The position numbers and the translations under genes were made by a program. Shown in pieces: positions 12,461 through 22,469 of a DNA stretch of 64,000 nt. Positions within the stretch are counted from its first letter, which is position 1, and the number at the start of each line of letters is the position of its first letter. The notes under the pieces were generated by a model. The model had not been told where the DNA came from, made no database searches, and saw nothing but the letters and a program-made list of their open reading frames with translations. Source of the DNA: Cannabis sativa (taxonomy: Eukaryota; Streptophyta; Magnoliopsida; Rosales; Cannabaceae); NCBI RefSeq assembly GCF_029168945.1, contig NC_083604.1, positions 33,351,686-33,415,685 on the forward strand. Reading direction: 5' to 3'.

Positions 12461-14505
12461 AGGTGTTGAGATTATTTGAAATGCACTTTTTGTTTTATAT
12501 TAGTGCAAGTGGGAGTTTGTTGGGTTTTATGCCCTAAATAAAACTCATTTCAATATAATCAGATTTACTTATTAATATAGATAAGAAATAACATTTAATG
12601 TTGCATGGTTCACATGATTTATTTCATGATTATATGTACATAATGTATGAATTCATCTAAAACCCTTTTCACATACTTGATCCTGTTTATTGTGCTGTCA
12701 ACACTTCAGAAAGTAAACATGACTATGTGAATAAAGTTTCCTAGATTTATCAGACACAGGGTTTTACTGATATTATAATCTACAACAGAGTTTACTTGCA
12801 TTTGGAGAAATGCTATGTTCTTTCCAGAGCATTGTTTAAAGTAAAGCTCAAGTTGGGTGCATGGAATATGCATTGGAAGGGATCGATATTGAACTTTGAC
12901 TTAGATTTATTAAACTTACCGTAATATCTATTCAAGTCAATATCGCCTAGTTGATCCTAGATCAATTGATCTTAATCCTATTATGATTTAAATGGTTGAA
13001 TTTGAAAATTGGCGTTTTTGAGAAAATGAGATGCAGAAATGATAAAACTGCAAAATTGCAAAAAGTGAGGCCCAAATCCACATAGCCACGGCCGACCACT
13101 TTTATAGGCTTTATCATATGATATTTTCATTATTTTAATGACAAATAATTCAAACCTAACCCTAGGTATAATGCTATAAATAGATAGTGAAGGCTTCAGG
13201 AAATTTACACTTTTACTTCTGATTTCCTTCAGAGAAAAACCTGAGCCTTCTCTTTCTAAACCCTAGCCACCACCTTCATACTCTTCTTCTTCCTTGAATA
13301 ATTTCGAACCACTTAGTGTTAGAATAGTGCCCACACACAGCAAGTGATACCTCAATCATAGTGAGGAAGATCGTGAAGAAAGATTGTAAAGCCCGCTTAG
13401 TTAATTTGGAAATTAGCAGTGGTTTATGATTAATTATGAAATTATTTATAGCTATTTAAATAATTTATCATACTGTTATTTATGTTATTGAGTAGCTTGC
13501 ATATTTTGTAATTCCGGTGCCCGGTATTTTGGAACTCCGCGTTTGGCTCAGTAGAAATCACAACTTAGTATGTCAGTAGTTTGGGGACGGGTTTTAGACA
13601 TTGGGAATGTTGGGAATGGCCGGGAATTTAGAATTCCCAAAAATACCCCCTTTAGTGTGTTTTATGTGATTTTAGTATGGAGGGGCAAAATGGTCTTTTT
13701 GCCCCAATGACTTTTTTGTCTTTTAGTGACTTTTTATTTGAAAATTAAATGTTTATTTTAATTGTTATTTGGCTGAAGTAAATGAGATAAATGGCTTTGT
13801 TTTATTCTCTAATTTTTACAAAAATTATACTAAGTGTAGAAAATAGAATTTTGAAAAGAAACTCTCTCAAGCTCTCTCTCTCTTTTTCGGCCAAGACTTG
13901 GCTGCTAGGGCTGGGTTTTTCTCCTCAAATCCTTGTGAATTTCAACTCATCTTTGTATAATCTTAGCCAAGGTTTGATCACTTATAACTTGCCTTTGTGT
14001 TTTCTTGAATTTTAAGTAAAATTGATGAAATGCATGCATGATTTTGATATATGGTTGGTGCTGTGATTTTGTATTAATTTCTGGATTGTAAGCATGTTAA
14101 TTTGAGGTGATTCAAGCTGTTAGAAATGCATATAGGCTACCTTGTTTCAAGTTTGGTTTTTCTAGCTCAAAAATGTAAATTTTGAAGAAATTGTTGGAAA
14201 TCTGTTGCTGTATTGTTGTTAATGTTTTTGTTTGTTTTCAGAGATTATATTATGCTAGTTTAAGAGGTTTTAAGCTAGTTTGATTGCTTGTTAGGTGGAT
14301 TTGCTCAAGTTTGAGTTTAGAACTCAAAGCTTGAGCTCCAATGGTGATTTATGAATCTGTGATTTCTGGGTTAGTTTGAGGCCTTAGAAATGTTCTAGGG
14401 AAGGTTTAGAACAGGTCTGGAAAGTTTGAATCAATTTGGGGTTGAATTGGTCGAGTTATGATTATTTGATGTTGCTGCCTGCGAGGAACCGGAATTTCGG
14501 TTGTG

Positions 14506-14578
14506 CATCCGGAATTCCGGATGAGGGTCCTGAATTTCCCAGAACCGGAATTCCGGTTGGGCAACCGGTCTACCGGTT
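14506..14578 (+). repeat. Cluster of CCGG-centred palindromes in solo LTR D
   Basis: Three perfect or near-perfect palindromes stand in a row: CATCCGGAATTCCGGATG (14506-14523), AACCGGAATTCCGGTT (14543-14558) and AACCGGT-CT-ACCGGTT (14563-14578). The same cluster occupies the same place in LTRs of A (845-930), B (57462-57533) and, diverged, C (GAACCAGAATTCTGGTTC at 23455-23472). Confidence 0.8.
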
Positions 14579-14910
14579 GGGGAATTTTCAGAACCCGTGT
14601 TTTTCCTCGTTTTTATGTTTTTAGGGGTATTGCCATGCTTTTTATCGATAGGGAAACTTTTAGTTCCTAGTTTAAGTCCCCGGAAAGTGATTTAGCGTGT
14701 CACTTATAGCGTTGTGATTTTTATGGTTTAGGAGCCAGTAATCCGCCGCTCAGCTTCAGTTCCAATCAGGTTGACCGGCACACCTGAATTCGGAATCCAG
14801 GTAAGATTAGTATAACAGTATGCATATGTAGATTACATGTTTAGCGAGCATGTAGGAAGCCTATTAGATTACATTAGTTGTATGTTGGCTTCGAACCATC
14901 CAACCCTGTC

Positions 14911-15141
14911 ACGTCGGTACAGGCTGGAGTATGACCAGCAGCCGGAGTATGACCGGTTTGACCGATCAGGCTGACACTTGGTTGGTGGTTCCGTGCTATT
15001 GACGTATCCCGTCGGTACAGGCTGGAGTATGACCAACAACCGGAGTATGACCGGTTCGACCGATCAGGAGGATATAGTAACACGTCGATACAGGCTGGAG
15101 TATGACCAGCAGCCGGAGTATGACCGGTTCGACCGATCAGG
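14911..15141 (+). repeat. Three ~60-bp subrepeats in solo LTR D
   Basis: Three direct copies (14911-14970, 15011-15068, 15082-15141) each run from a CGT(C)GGTACAGGCTGGAGTATG-like start to GACCGATCAGG, separated by short spacers. Copies A and B keep this array in degraded form near 1260-1420 and 57880-58040. The repeats are GC-richer than the rest of the LTR. Confidence 0.8.
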
Positions 15142-15189
15142 TTGTTACGTGTCAATAGTACCGTCCCTATGAACGTTCAGAACTCTGTA

Positions 15190-15268
15190 CCATGTTGGAC
15201 ATGGCAGTAGTGGCTCAGTACCATGTTGGACATGGCAGTAGCGGGACTCAGTATCGTGTTGGACACGG
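15190..15268 (+). repeat. Three hairpin-forming repeats with a compensated stem (solo LTR D)
   Basis: CCATGTTGGACATGG occurs at 15190-15204 and 15221-15235. A third copy at 15254-15268 reads TCGTGTTGGACACGG. The stem pair CATGT/ACATG becomes CGTGT/ACACG, a compensated change with the TGG loop kept. The array is also present in A (about 1458-1535) and B (about 58082-58160). Confidence 0.75.
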
Positions 15269-15810
15269 CAGTAGAATTATGTATGAGTATTATTATGCTT
15301 TTCTTACTGAGTCTGTCGACTCACAGTTCTACGTTATGTGTAGGTAAAGGCAAGGCTAAAGCTGATGGACCGTGAGCGAGCTTCAGAAGATTGTACATGT
15401 CGGGGCGGTTAGGCCTGGAGCGTACGATCATCGGGACAGCGAGGCTGAATTTTGTAACTGGTCGTTAGACGACCTTTATTTTATGTAACAGTTAAACAGT
15501 TAAATCTTTTTGTAAATGATTTTATAATCGGGATCCCGAGTCTTTTGTAATATTGTTTATAAGTTTAATTAAAAAGCTAAAATTTAATTAATCACGTTTT
15601 TCCATAAACCTCGTTGATTAGCAACGAGCTGCACAGTAAGTTTAAAAATCACGTAATACGCCTAAGTTAGTTAAGGTGTTACAAAGATATTCAACAAGAA
15701 GGAGTTTCAACACTAAAGAAAGGAGAGAAAGAGATCCAGGTTCAGATCTTGATAATACTCTACGACAGAAAGGATACAAGGTTTAGAGATCTGAACGGAA
15801 GGAGACATAA

Positions 15811-16834
15811 GATAGAGTGCATTGGTATAATGAATGTTATCTGAGAGTAGTGTGATACCGGCATAAGTACGGAGAGGTATTTGTAGTCTGTGGTATATCA
15901 CTTAGGGGCACTCAGGGTATGAACAAACCCTACCAACACTCGTACATTGAGGTACGTAGTGTATGTGGTATAGTGGCTATACCCTAGTATGGAACATTCG
16001 TACTCATCTGTTAAGAATTGGAAATAGGTGTATGGGCGCCTAAGTAAAAGTTGGAAGTTATATGATATGTTATATGCTTTTCTTACTTAGTCTGTCGACT
16101 CACAGTTCTGCTTCCTTCTGTAGGTAAAGGAAAGGCGAAAGCTGAACAGGAGTGAACCTGAGCTGGGATGAGATTGTACATGTTGAAGCAGCGCGACCTG
16201 GAGTGTTCGGTCTCGGGACATCTGAGAGTTGTATTTTGTAGTCACTATGCGACCTGTAAATTATGTATTTTGGAATATTAAGTTTAAAAAGTTTGAAACG
16301 GGATCCTAGCACTTGTAAATATTTTAATATATTATAAAGTTTATTAATTAATAGAAAAATTTTAGTTTGATACGTTTTTCGAGAAAATTCTTTGATTAGC
16401 AAAGATTGCACTGTAATTGAAAAACCATTGTAGCGTGCCTTAGCATTAGGGCGTTACAATTTTGGTATCAGAGCTGCCAGGTTTGTCTACCGAAGCTTGC
16501 TAAGACATGTACAATCTTCATCAGAGAAAGCTCGGTTCAAGGTTCAGTAAGCCCGTACTTGCTCATTATTTTAAATAATTGTGAAAGCATGTTAGGAAGC
16601 ATATTAGACTTTAATTAATTATTTTTAAAGTGTGTTGCCTTTAAGTCCTTAAAAGCGGTGTTAAGTTTTGATCGCTGTCTAACCTGCCTGACTTATGGAT
16701 TCACAGGCTAAGTCCTATAAAATGGACGCCCCACGAAATACAAGAAGTCAGAGTGACATGGTTGAGACCGGAGGTAGTCAGAGGAATCCCCAAAATTCTC
16801 ATGGTCGCTGCCGTGGCTGTGGCAGAGCTCAGGG
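15811..16834 (+). mobile_element. Gypsy C fragment: 3' part of LTR, primer site, start of gag
   Basis: 15811-16458 equals the last 648 bp of the C LTR (compare 23873-24520). It ends GGGCGTTACA and is followed by the primer site TGGTATCAGAGC at 16463. Leader and the first ~130 bases of gag (in-frame ATG equivalents near 16694 and 16721) follow, to the breakpoint at 16834, where copia LTR sequence starts abruptly. This is the upstream copy of a tandem duplication and has no coding capacity. Confidence 0.85.
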
Positions 16835-18369
16835 TTGAATTTGAAAATTGGCGTTTTTGAGAAAATGAGATGCAAAAATGATAAAACTGCAAAATTGCAA
16901 AAAGTGAGGCCCAAATCTACATAGCCATGGCCGACCACTTTTATAGGCTTTATCATCTGATATTTTCGTTATTTTAATGCCAAATAATTCAAACCTAACC
17001 CTAGGTATAATGCTATAAATAGATAGTGAAGGCTTCAGGAAATTTACACTTTTACTTCTGATTTCCTTCAGAGAAAAACCTGAGCCTTCTCTTTCAAAAC
17101 CCTAGCCACCACCTTCATACTCTTCTTCTTCCTTGAATAATTTCGAACCACTGAGTGTTAGAATAGTGCCCACACACAGCAAGTGATACCTCAATCATAG
17201 TGAGGAAGATCGTGAAGAAAGATATTCAACAAGAAGGAGTTTCAACACTAAAGAAAGGAGAGAAAGAGATCCAGGTTCAGATCTTGATAATACTCTACGA
17301 CAGAAAGGATACAAGGTTTGGAGATCTTAATGGAAGGAGACATAATATAGAGTGCATTGGTATAATGAATGTTATCTGAGAGTAGTGTGATACCAGCATA
17401 AGTACGGAGAGGTATTTGTAGTCTGTGGTATATCACTTAGGGGTACTCAGGGTATGAACAAACCCTACCAACACTCGTACATTGAGGTACGTAGTGTATG
17501 TAGTATAGTGGCTATACCCTAGTATGGAACATTCGTACTCATCTGTTAAGCATTGTAAATAGGTGTATGGGCGCCTAAGTACAAGTTGGAAGTTATATGA
17601 TATGTTATATGCTTTTCTTACTGAGTCTGTCGACTCACAGTTCTGCTTCCTTCTGTAGGTAAAGGAAAGGCGAAAGCTTAACAGGAGTGAACCTGAGCTG
17701 GGATGAGATTGTACATGTCGAAGCAGCGCGACCTGGAGTGTTCGGTCTCGGGACATCTGAGAGTTGTATTTTGTAGTCACTGTGCGACCTGTATATTATG
17801 TATTTTGGAATATTAAGTTTAAAAAGTTTGAAACGGGATCCTAGCACTTGTAAATATTTTAATATATTATAAAGTTTATTAATTAATAGAAAAATTTTAG
17901 TTTGACACGTTTTTCGAGAAAATTCTTTGATTAGCAAAGATTGCACTGTAATTGAAAAACCATTGTAGCGTGCCTTAGAATTAGGGCGTTACAATTTTGG
18001 TATTAGAGCTGCCAGGTTTGTCTACCGAAGCTTGCTAAGACATGTACAATCTTCATCAGAGAAAGCTCGGTTCACGGTTCAGTAAGCCCGTACTTGCTCA
18101 TTATTTTAAATAATTGTGAAAGCATGTTAGGAAGCATATTAGACTTTAATTAATTATTTTTAAAGTGTGTTGCCTTTAAGTCCTTAAGAGCGGTGTTAAG
18201 TTTTGATCGCTGTCTAACCTGCCTGGCTTATGGATTCACAGGCTAAGTCCTATAAAATGGACGCCCCACGAAATACAAGAAGTCAGAGTGACATGGTTGA
18301 GACCGGAGGTAGTCAGAGGAATCCCCAAAATTCTCATGGTCGCGGCCATGGCTGTGGCAGAGCTCAGGG
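16835..18369 (+). repeat. 1535-bp tandem duplicate of 12996-16834 (minus solo LTR D)
   Basis: This segment repeats, in order, the copia J LTR fragment (16835-17345 equals 12996-13384 plus 15689-15810) and the gypsy C LTR, leader and start of gag (17346-18369 equals 15811-16834). Subtracting solo LTR D and one AAGAT copy (2304 bp) from the upstream unit gives exactly 1535 bp, the length of this unit. The junction shares GGT with both parents. The TATA box of the copia part is duplicated at 17014-17021. Confidence 0.9.
17346..17993 (+). repeat. 5'-truncated 5' LTR of gypsy C (648 bp)
   Basis: It matches the last 648 bp of the complete LTR at 22470-24520. The upstream ~1.4 kb is missing and the edge at 17345/17346 is fused to a copia LTR. 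The identical fusion at 15810/15811 shows that it predates the tandem duplication. Without its U3 part the LTR probably lacks its own promoter (inference). Confidence 0.85.
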
Positions 18370-19150
18370 TGGACACCCTGTAAATCCACCATAAGCTCCT
18401 CCGGATTGGGAGCAAAGATTTGCGGAAATGGAAGATCAGATCTGCCAACAGGATGAAGAGATTCAGAGGTTGAGGTAGCAGGGTCCTCCTGCTGAGCCTC
18501 CTCAACAAGTTTCTCAGGCCATTGCATTTCCAGCGGTGCCAGCAGAAGAACCTATTGTTGGCAACCGTATGGAGCCGTTGTACGAAAGGTTTCGAAAACA
18601 AGCACCTCCAGTGTTTGTGGGAGGTCCTGATGTAATGAAGGCTGTGTAGTGGCTCCCAGTGATTGAGGGTATCCTTAACTTTATGGGAGTGGTTGGTAAT
18701 GATCGGGTGACTTGCACCACTTTCCAGTTTCAAGAGGACGCTCTCGTGTGGTGGGAGTTGATAACCCTCACTCGGGATGTCACAGTGATGACCTGGGAAG
18801 AATTCAAGGAGTTGTTTAACTCTAAATATTATAACAAAGCCGTCCGCAGTGCTAAGCGGAAAGAGTTCACTGATTTGGTTCAAACCAAGGGGATGTCGGT
18901 TACGGAGTATACTACTAAGTTTGACCGTCTGGCCAAGCTCGCTGTGGGAATCGCGCCAACTGATTTTAGGAAGAAAGAAAAGTATCTGGCCGAGTTGAGC
19001 GCAAAGATTAGGCCGGATTTGGTGATTACTACCACTGAAGCTACCTCATATGCTGAAATGGTTGAAAAGGCTTTGGTGGAACCCCCACTTTTCCGACTCC
19101 TGTTTATGGTAGGGATGGTGGTGACTCCACCATTGATCAGAAAAGGAAAG
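18230..19150 (+). pseudogene. gag of gypsy C, first copy (capsid domain)
   Basis: One frame runs from ATG 18230 (M-D-S-Q; a second in-frame ATG at 18257 gives M-D-A-P). It reads through a basic/Gly-rich N-terminus, then the retrotransposon gag domain (PLYERFRKQAPPVF, then FNSKYYNKAVRSAKRKEF, then EYTTKFDRLAKLA and SYAEMVEKAL), to 19078. In-frame stops occur at about 18390 (TAA), 18477 (TAG) and 18647 (TAG). The first two sit where sister reading suggests Gln codons, which fits C-to-T change in CAA/CAG. The protein would assemble the particle shell. The zinc knuckle is missing because copia-derived sequence begins at 19154. Confidence 0.85.
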
Positions 19151-19153
19151 TTA

Positions 19154-19612
19154 TGTTGGGTTTTGTGCCCTAAATAAAACCCATTTCAATATAATCAAAT
19201 TTACTTATTAATAAAGATTAGAAATAACATTTTATGTTGCATGGTTCACGTGATTTATTTCATGATTATATATATAATGTATGAATTCCATTTTAGTCCA
19301 GAACATATGAATTTGTTAATGATTATAGTGTTGTCAGCACAGTGGAATAGAATCTTAATTATATGTTCGAAAGTTTATTCCCTGATCTGTCAGAACACTG
19401 GATTTAGACTGACAACTCTATTCAATGGATGGTATCACTGACTCTCGCCTTAACGGGACACTGATATCAGTTTGTTGAAGACCTTGGAAATTATTTAGGA
19501 TTGTATGTTTTAGTATTTTCACTTGTCATTCCTACTTGCTATATGTTTAATAATTTCTAAATTGTGTATGAATTTATATTGAACCATGTTATTTTCTGTT
19601 ATTAAATTGTAG
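19154..19612 (+). mobile_element. Copia-derived insert inside gypsy C (between gag and RT)
   Basis: It begins with the first ~255 bp of a copia LTR (TGTTGGGTTTTGTGCCC), jumps at about 19408 to a pre-gag leader block containing CTGACTCTCGCC near 19438, and ends near 19612, where gypsy RT resumes. The same LTR-to-leader joint occurs at 25623-26084 (copia K), so both derive from one event. Here the rest of the copia element, plus the gypsy zinc knuckle, protease and RT start, has been deleted. Confidence 0.85.
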
Positions 19613-22450
19613 TTCCTTGATTTTGTAATTAATCTGGCACCTGGAGTCGAACCTATTTCTAAAGCTCCATATATAATGGCTCCAGCAGAACTCAAGGAAC
19701 TTAAGTTACAACTTCAGGGGATGCTTGACATTGGGTTTATCCGACCCAGTGTATCGCCCTGGGGAGCTCCGGTGCTGTTTGTGAAAACGAAAGATGGTTC
19801 TCTCAGAATGTGTATTGATTATGGAGAGATAAACAAGTTGACAATTAAGAACAAGTATCTGTTACCCAGAATCGATGATTTATTCGATCAGCTTCAATGA
19901 AAGACAGTGTTTTCGAAGATTGATCTACGATCTGGTTATCATCGACTTAGAATCCGAGAAGAGGACATACCAAAGATAGCTTTTCGAACCAGATATGGGC
20001 ACTATGAGTTTCTGGTAATGTCATTCAGATTGACTAATGCTCCTACGACCTTTACGGATCTCATGAATAGGGTATTCAAGGATTTCCTCGACAATTGCGT
20101 GATAGTGTTTATCGATGACATTCTTGTATACTCTCAGTCAGAAGAGGAGCACGAGCATCATCTTCAAATGGTATTGCAGCGACTTAGGCATCACAAGTTG
20201 TATGCAAAGTTCAAAAGGTGTGAATTCTGGTTGTCTGAGGTATCTTTTCTAGGGCATATTGTTGGAAATAATGGGATTATGGTTGATCCAAGTAAGATTG
20301 AGTCAGTGAAGAATTGGCCGAGGCTAAAGTCTGTGACGCAGGTTTGAAGTTTTCTCGATTTAATACGGTATTATCGACGTTTTGTCGAGGGATTTTCTAA
20401 GATCTCTATGCCCCTGACCGAATTGACTAAGAAAAATCAAAGATTTGTGTGGTCAGACAAGTGTGAAACAAGTTTCCAGGAGTTGAAGCAACGTTTGATA
20501 ACAACCCCAGTGTTAGCTTTACCATCAGATCAAGAGAAATTCGTAGTTTATTGTGATGCATCCAGACAGGGTCTGGGATGTGTTCTGATGCAAGTTGACA
20601 TAGTCATAGCTTATGCCTCTCGTCAACTAAAAGATTATGAGCAACGCTATCTAACTCATGACCTAGAGCTTGCTGTTGTGGTTTTTGCTCTATAGATATG
20701 GCAGCATTATCTTTACGGTGAAAAATGTGAGATTTATACTGACCACAAGAGTCTCAAGTACTTTTTCACCCAAAAGGATTTGAACATGAGGCAGAGGAGA
20801 TGGCTGGAATTGGGTAAAGATTATGATTGTGAGATTCTGTATCACCCCGGGAAGGCCAATGTTGTGGCCGATGCTTTGAGTAGAAAGGGTCCCGGGCAGG
20901 TTTGCACCACGGTTCTGATAGCCCCTCAACTAGCCTCTGAAATGGTTAGAGCAGGGATTGAGTTCGCAGTTGGAAAGTTGCATAACTTTACACTTCAATC
21001 CGATCTATTAGAAAGAGTCAGAAAGGCACAATTAGAAGATCTCGAGCTAATTAAGGTTCAAGATGAGGTTATGGCTGGTCGGCCTAAAGACTTTTCAGTC
21101 TCAAACAGTGGAATGTTGTTGTACAAGACTCGAGTTTGTGTTCCTAATGTTGACGAGCTTAAGAAAGAGATACATTATGAAGCTCACACCACACCTTATT
21201 CACTGCATCCGGGAACCACCAAAATGTATCAGGATTTGAAGCCCTACTTCTGGTGGTATGGGATGAAAAGAGATGCGGTGGACTACGTGTCCAAATGCTT
21301 AACCTGCTAGCAAATCAAGGCTGAACATCAAAGGCCGGCAGGGTTATTGCAACCTTTGGTCCTTCCTGAGTGGAAGTGGGAGGACATTGCAATGGATTTT
21401 GTAACGAGGTTGCCTAAAACCACAGGAATGTATGACTCGGTATGGGTCATAGTGGATAGATTCCCAAAATCAGCTCACTTTCTACCAGTGAAAGTTACAT
21501 ATTCAGTGGATCAGTATGATGAACTGTATGTAAAGGAGATAGTTCGTCTCCATGGAGCCCCAAACTCGATTGTGTCAGACAGGGATCCAAAGTTTACATC
21601 GAAGTTTTGCCTGAGTCTTCAAAAGGCTATGGGTACCAAGTTAAAGTTTAGCACCGCCTTTCACCCTCAGACTGATGGTCAGTCAGAAAGAACGATTCAG
21701 ATATTGGAAGATTTACTACGAGCCTGTGTCATGGACTTTGAGGGTTGATGGAATAAGTACTTTCCTTTGATTGAATTCTCCTACAATAATAGCTACCAGA
21801 GTACAATAGGGATGGCTCCCTATAAGATGTTATATGGTAGGAAATGTCGTTCCCCAATTCATTGGGACGAAACTGGAGAAAGGGAGTACTTAGGTCCAGA
21901 GTTAGTTCAGAGGACCAATGAGGCTATTGATAAGATCAAGGCTCGGATGCTTGCTTCTCAAAGCAGGTAGAAAAGTTATGTTGATCCGAAGCGCAGAGAT
22001 GTCATATTTCAGGCAGGGGAACATGTTTTCCTGCGGGTTTCACCAATGAAGGGTATTAGGCGCTTCGGGAAGAAGGGTAAGTTAAGCCTTAGGTTCATTG
22101 GGCCATTTCAGATACTTGAGAAGGTCGGGCATGTAGCGTATCGGCTAGCCTTACCACCAGCGTTATCAGCTGTTCATGACGTATTTCATATTTCTATGTT
22201 GAGGAAATACATGTCAGACCCGACTCATGTCATGAGTTATAAAGCCCTTGAACTGCAATCAGACTTATCCTATGAAGAGCAACCTGTACAGATTCTTGAT
22301 AGAAAAGACAAGGTTCTTCGGAATAAGACTATTGCTTTAGTTAAGGTGCTCTGGAAGAACAGTAAGGTGGAAGAAGCCACCTGAGAGTTGGAGTCTGATA
22401 TCAGGAATCAACATCCAGAGCTATTCAGGTTAGATTTCGAGGACGAAATC
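19613..22450 (+). pseudogene. pol of gypsy C: RT, RNase H, integrase, chromodomain-like tail
   Basis: A single frame is kept for about 2.8 kb. [12 protein letters not shown] near 19750, KIDLRSGYH near 19916, FIDDILVYS near 20110. RNase [13 protein letters not shown] near 20545, [10 protein letters not shown] near 20738, [16 protein letters not shown] near 20840-20886. Integrase: [11 protein letters not shown] and CLTC zinc-binding region near 21205-21310, catalytic region with MDFVTRLP near 21392, SDRDPKF near 21579 and DGQSERTIQ near 21675. The tail ends in a chromodomain-like R-N-K-T-I-A-L-V-K-V-L-W at 22321-22356. Stops at 19898, 20345, 20693, 21308, 21746, 21968 and 22382 kill it. No frameshift is needed, so it decayed by point mutation. 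Confidence 0.9.
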
Positions 22451-22469
22451 CTTTTAACGGGGGGATAAT

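Larger units (their letters stand above)
13385..15683 (+). mobile_element. Gypsy solo LTR (D), same family as A and B
   Basis: A single 2299-bp LTR starts TGTAAAGCCC and ends GTGTTACA, flanked by a perfect 5-bp duplication AAGAT (13380-13384 and 15684-15688). No primer site or internal sequence follows. The empty site exists at about 17218-17225 in the duplicated copia LTR. Solo LTRs form by recombination between the two LTRs of one element (known for plant retrotransposons). Unlike A and B, its CAG/CTG sites are intact, so it serves as a local reference for that family. Confidence 0.95.
7519..15810 (+). mobile_element. Decayed Ty1/copia element J (internal region and 3' LTR), split by solo LTR D
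   Basis: It begins inside the leader: 7530-7570 matches the leader of G near 42545-42590. A 5' LTR in the same orientation is not in the window. It continues through an AT-rich leader, pol remnants, the purine tract AAGTGGGAGTT at 12507-12517 and a 3' LTR from 12518. It matches G and I in order but with large internal deletions and many stops. The 3' LTR is interrupted by gypsy solo LTR D and fused at 15810 to a gypsy C LTR fragment. Confidence 0.8.
12518..15810 (+). repeat. 3' LTR of copia J, interrupted at 13385-15688
   Basis: It starts TGTTGGGTTTTATG directly after a purine tract. The two parts (12518-13384 and 15689-15810) join seamlessly when the solo LTR and one target-site copy are removed, as the uninterrupted duplicate at 16835-17345 shows. 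An internal deletion of roughly 0.8-0.9 kb relative to the LTRs of G and I lies near 12989. The 3' end is lost at 15810. A TATA box (TATAAATA) is at 13175-13182. Confidence 0.85.

Noticed and set aside
14911..15141. Regular ~60-bp repeats with spacers, superficially CRISPR-like
   Set aside because: Only three units, with similar rather than unique spacers, inside a plant retrotransposon LTR.
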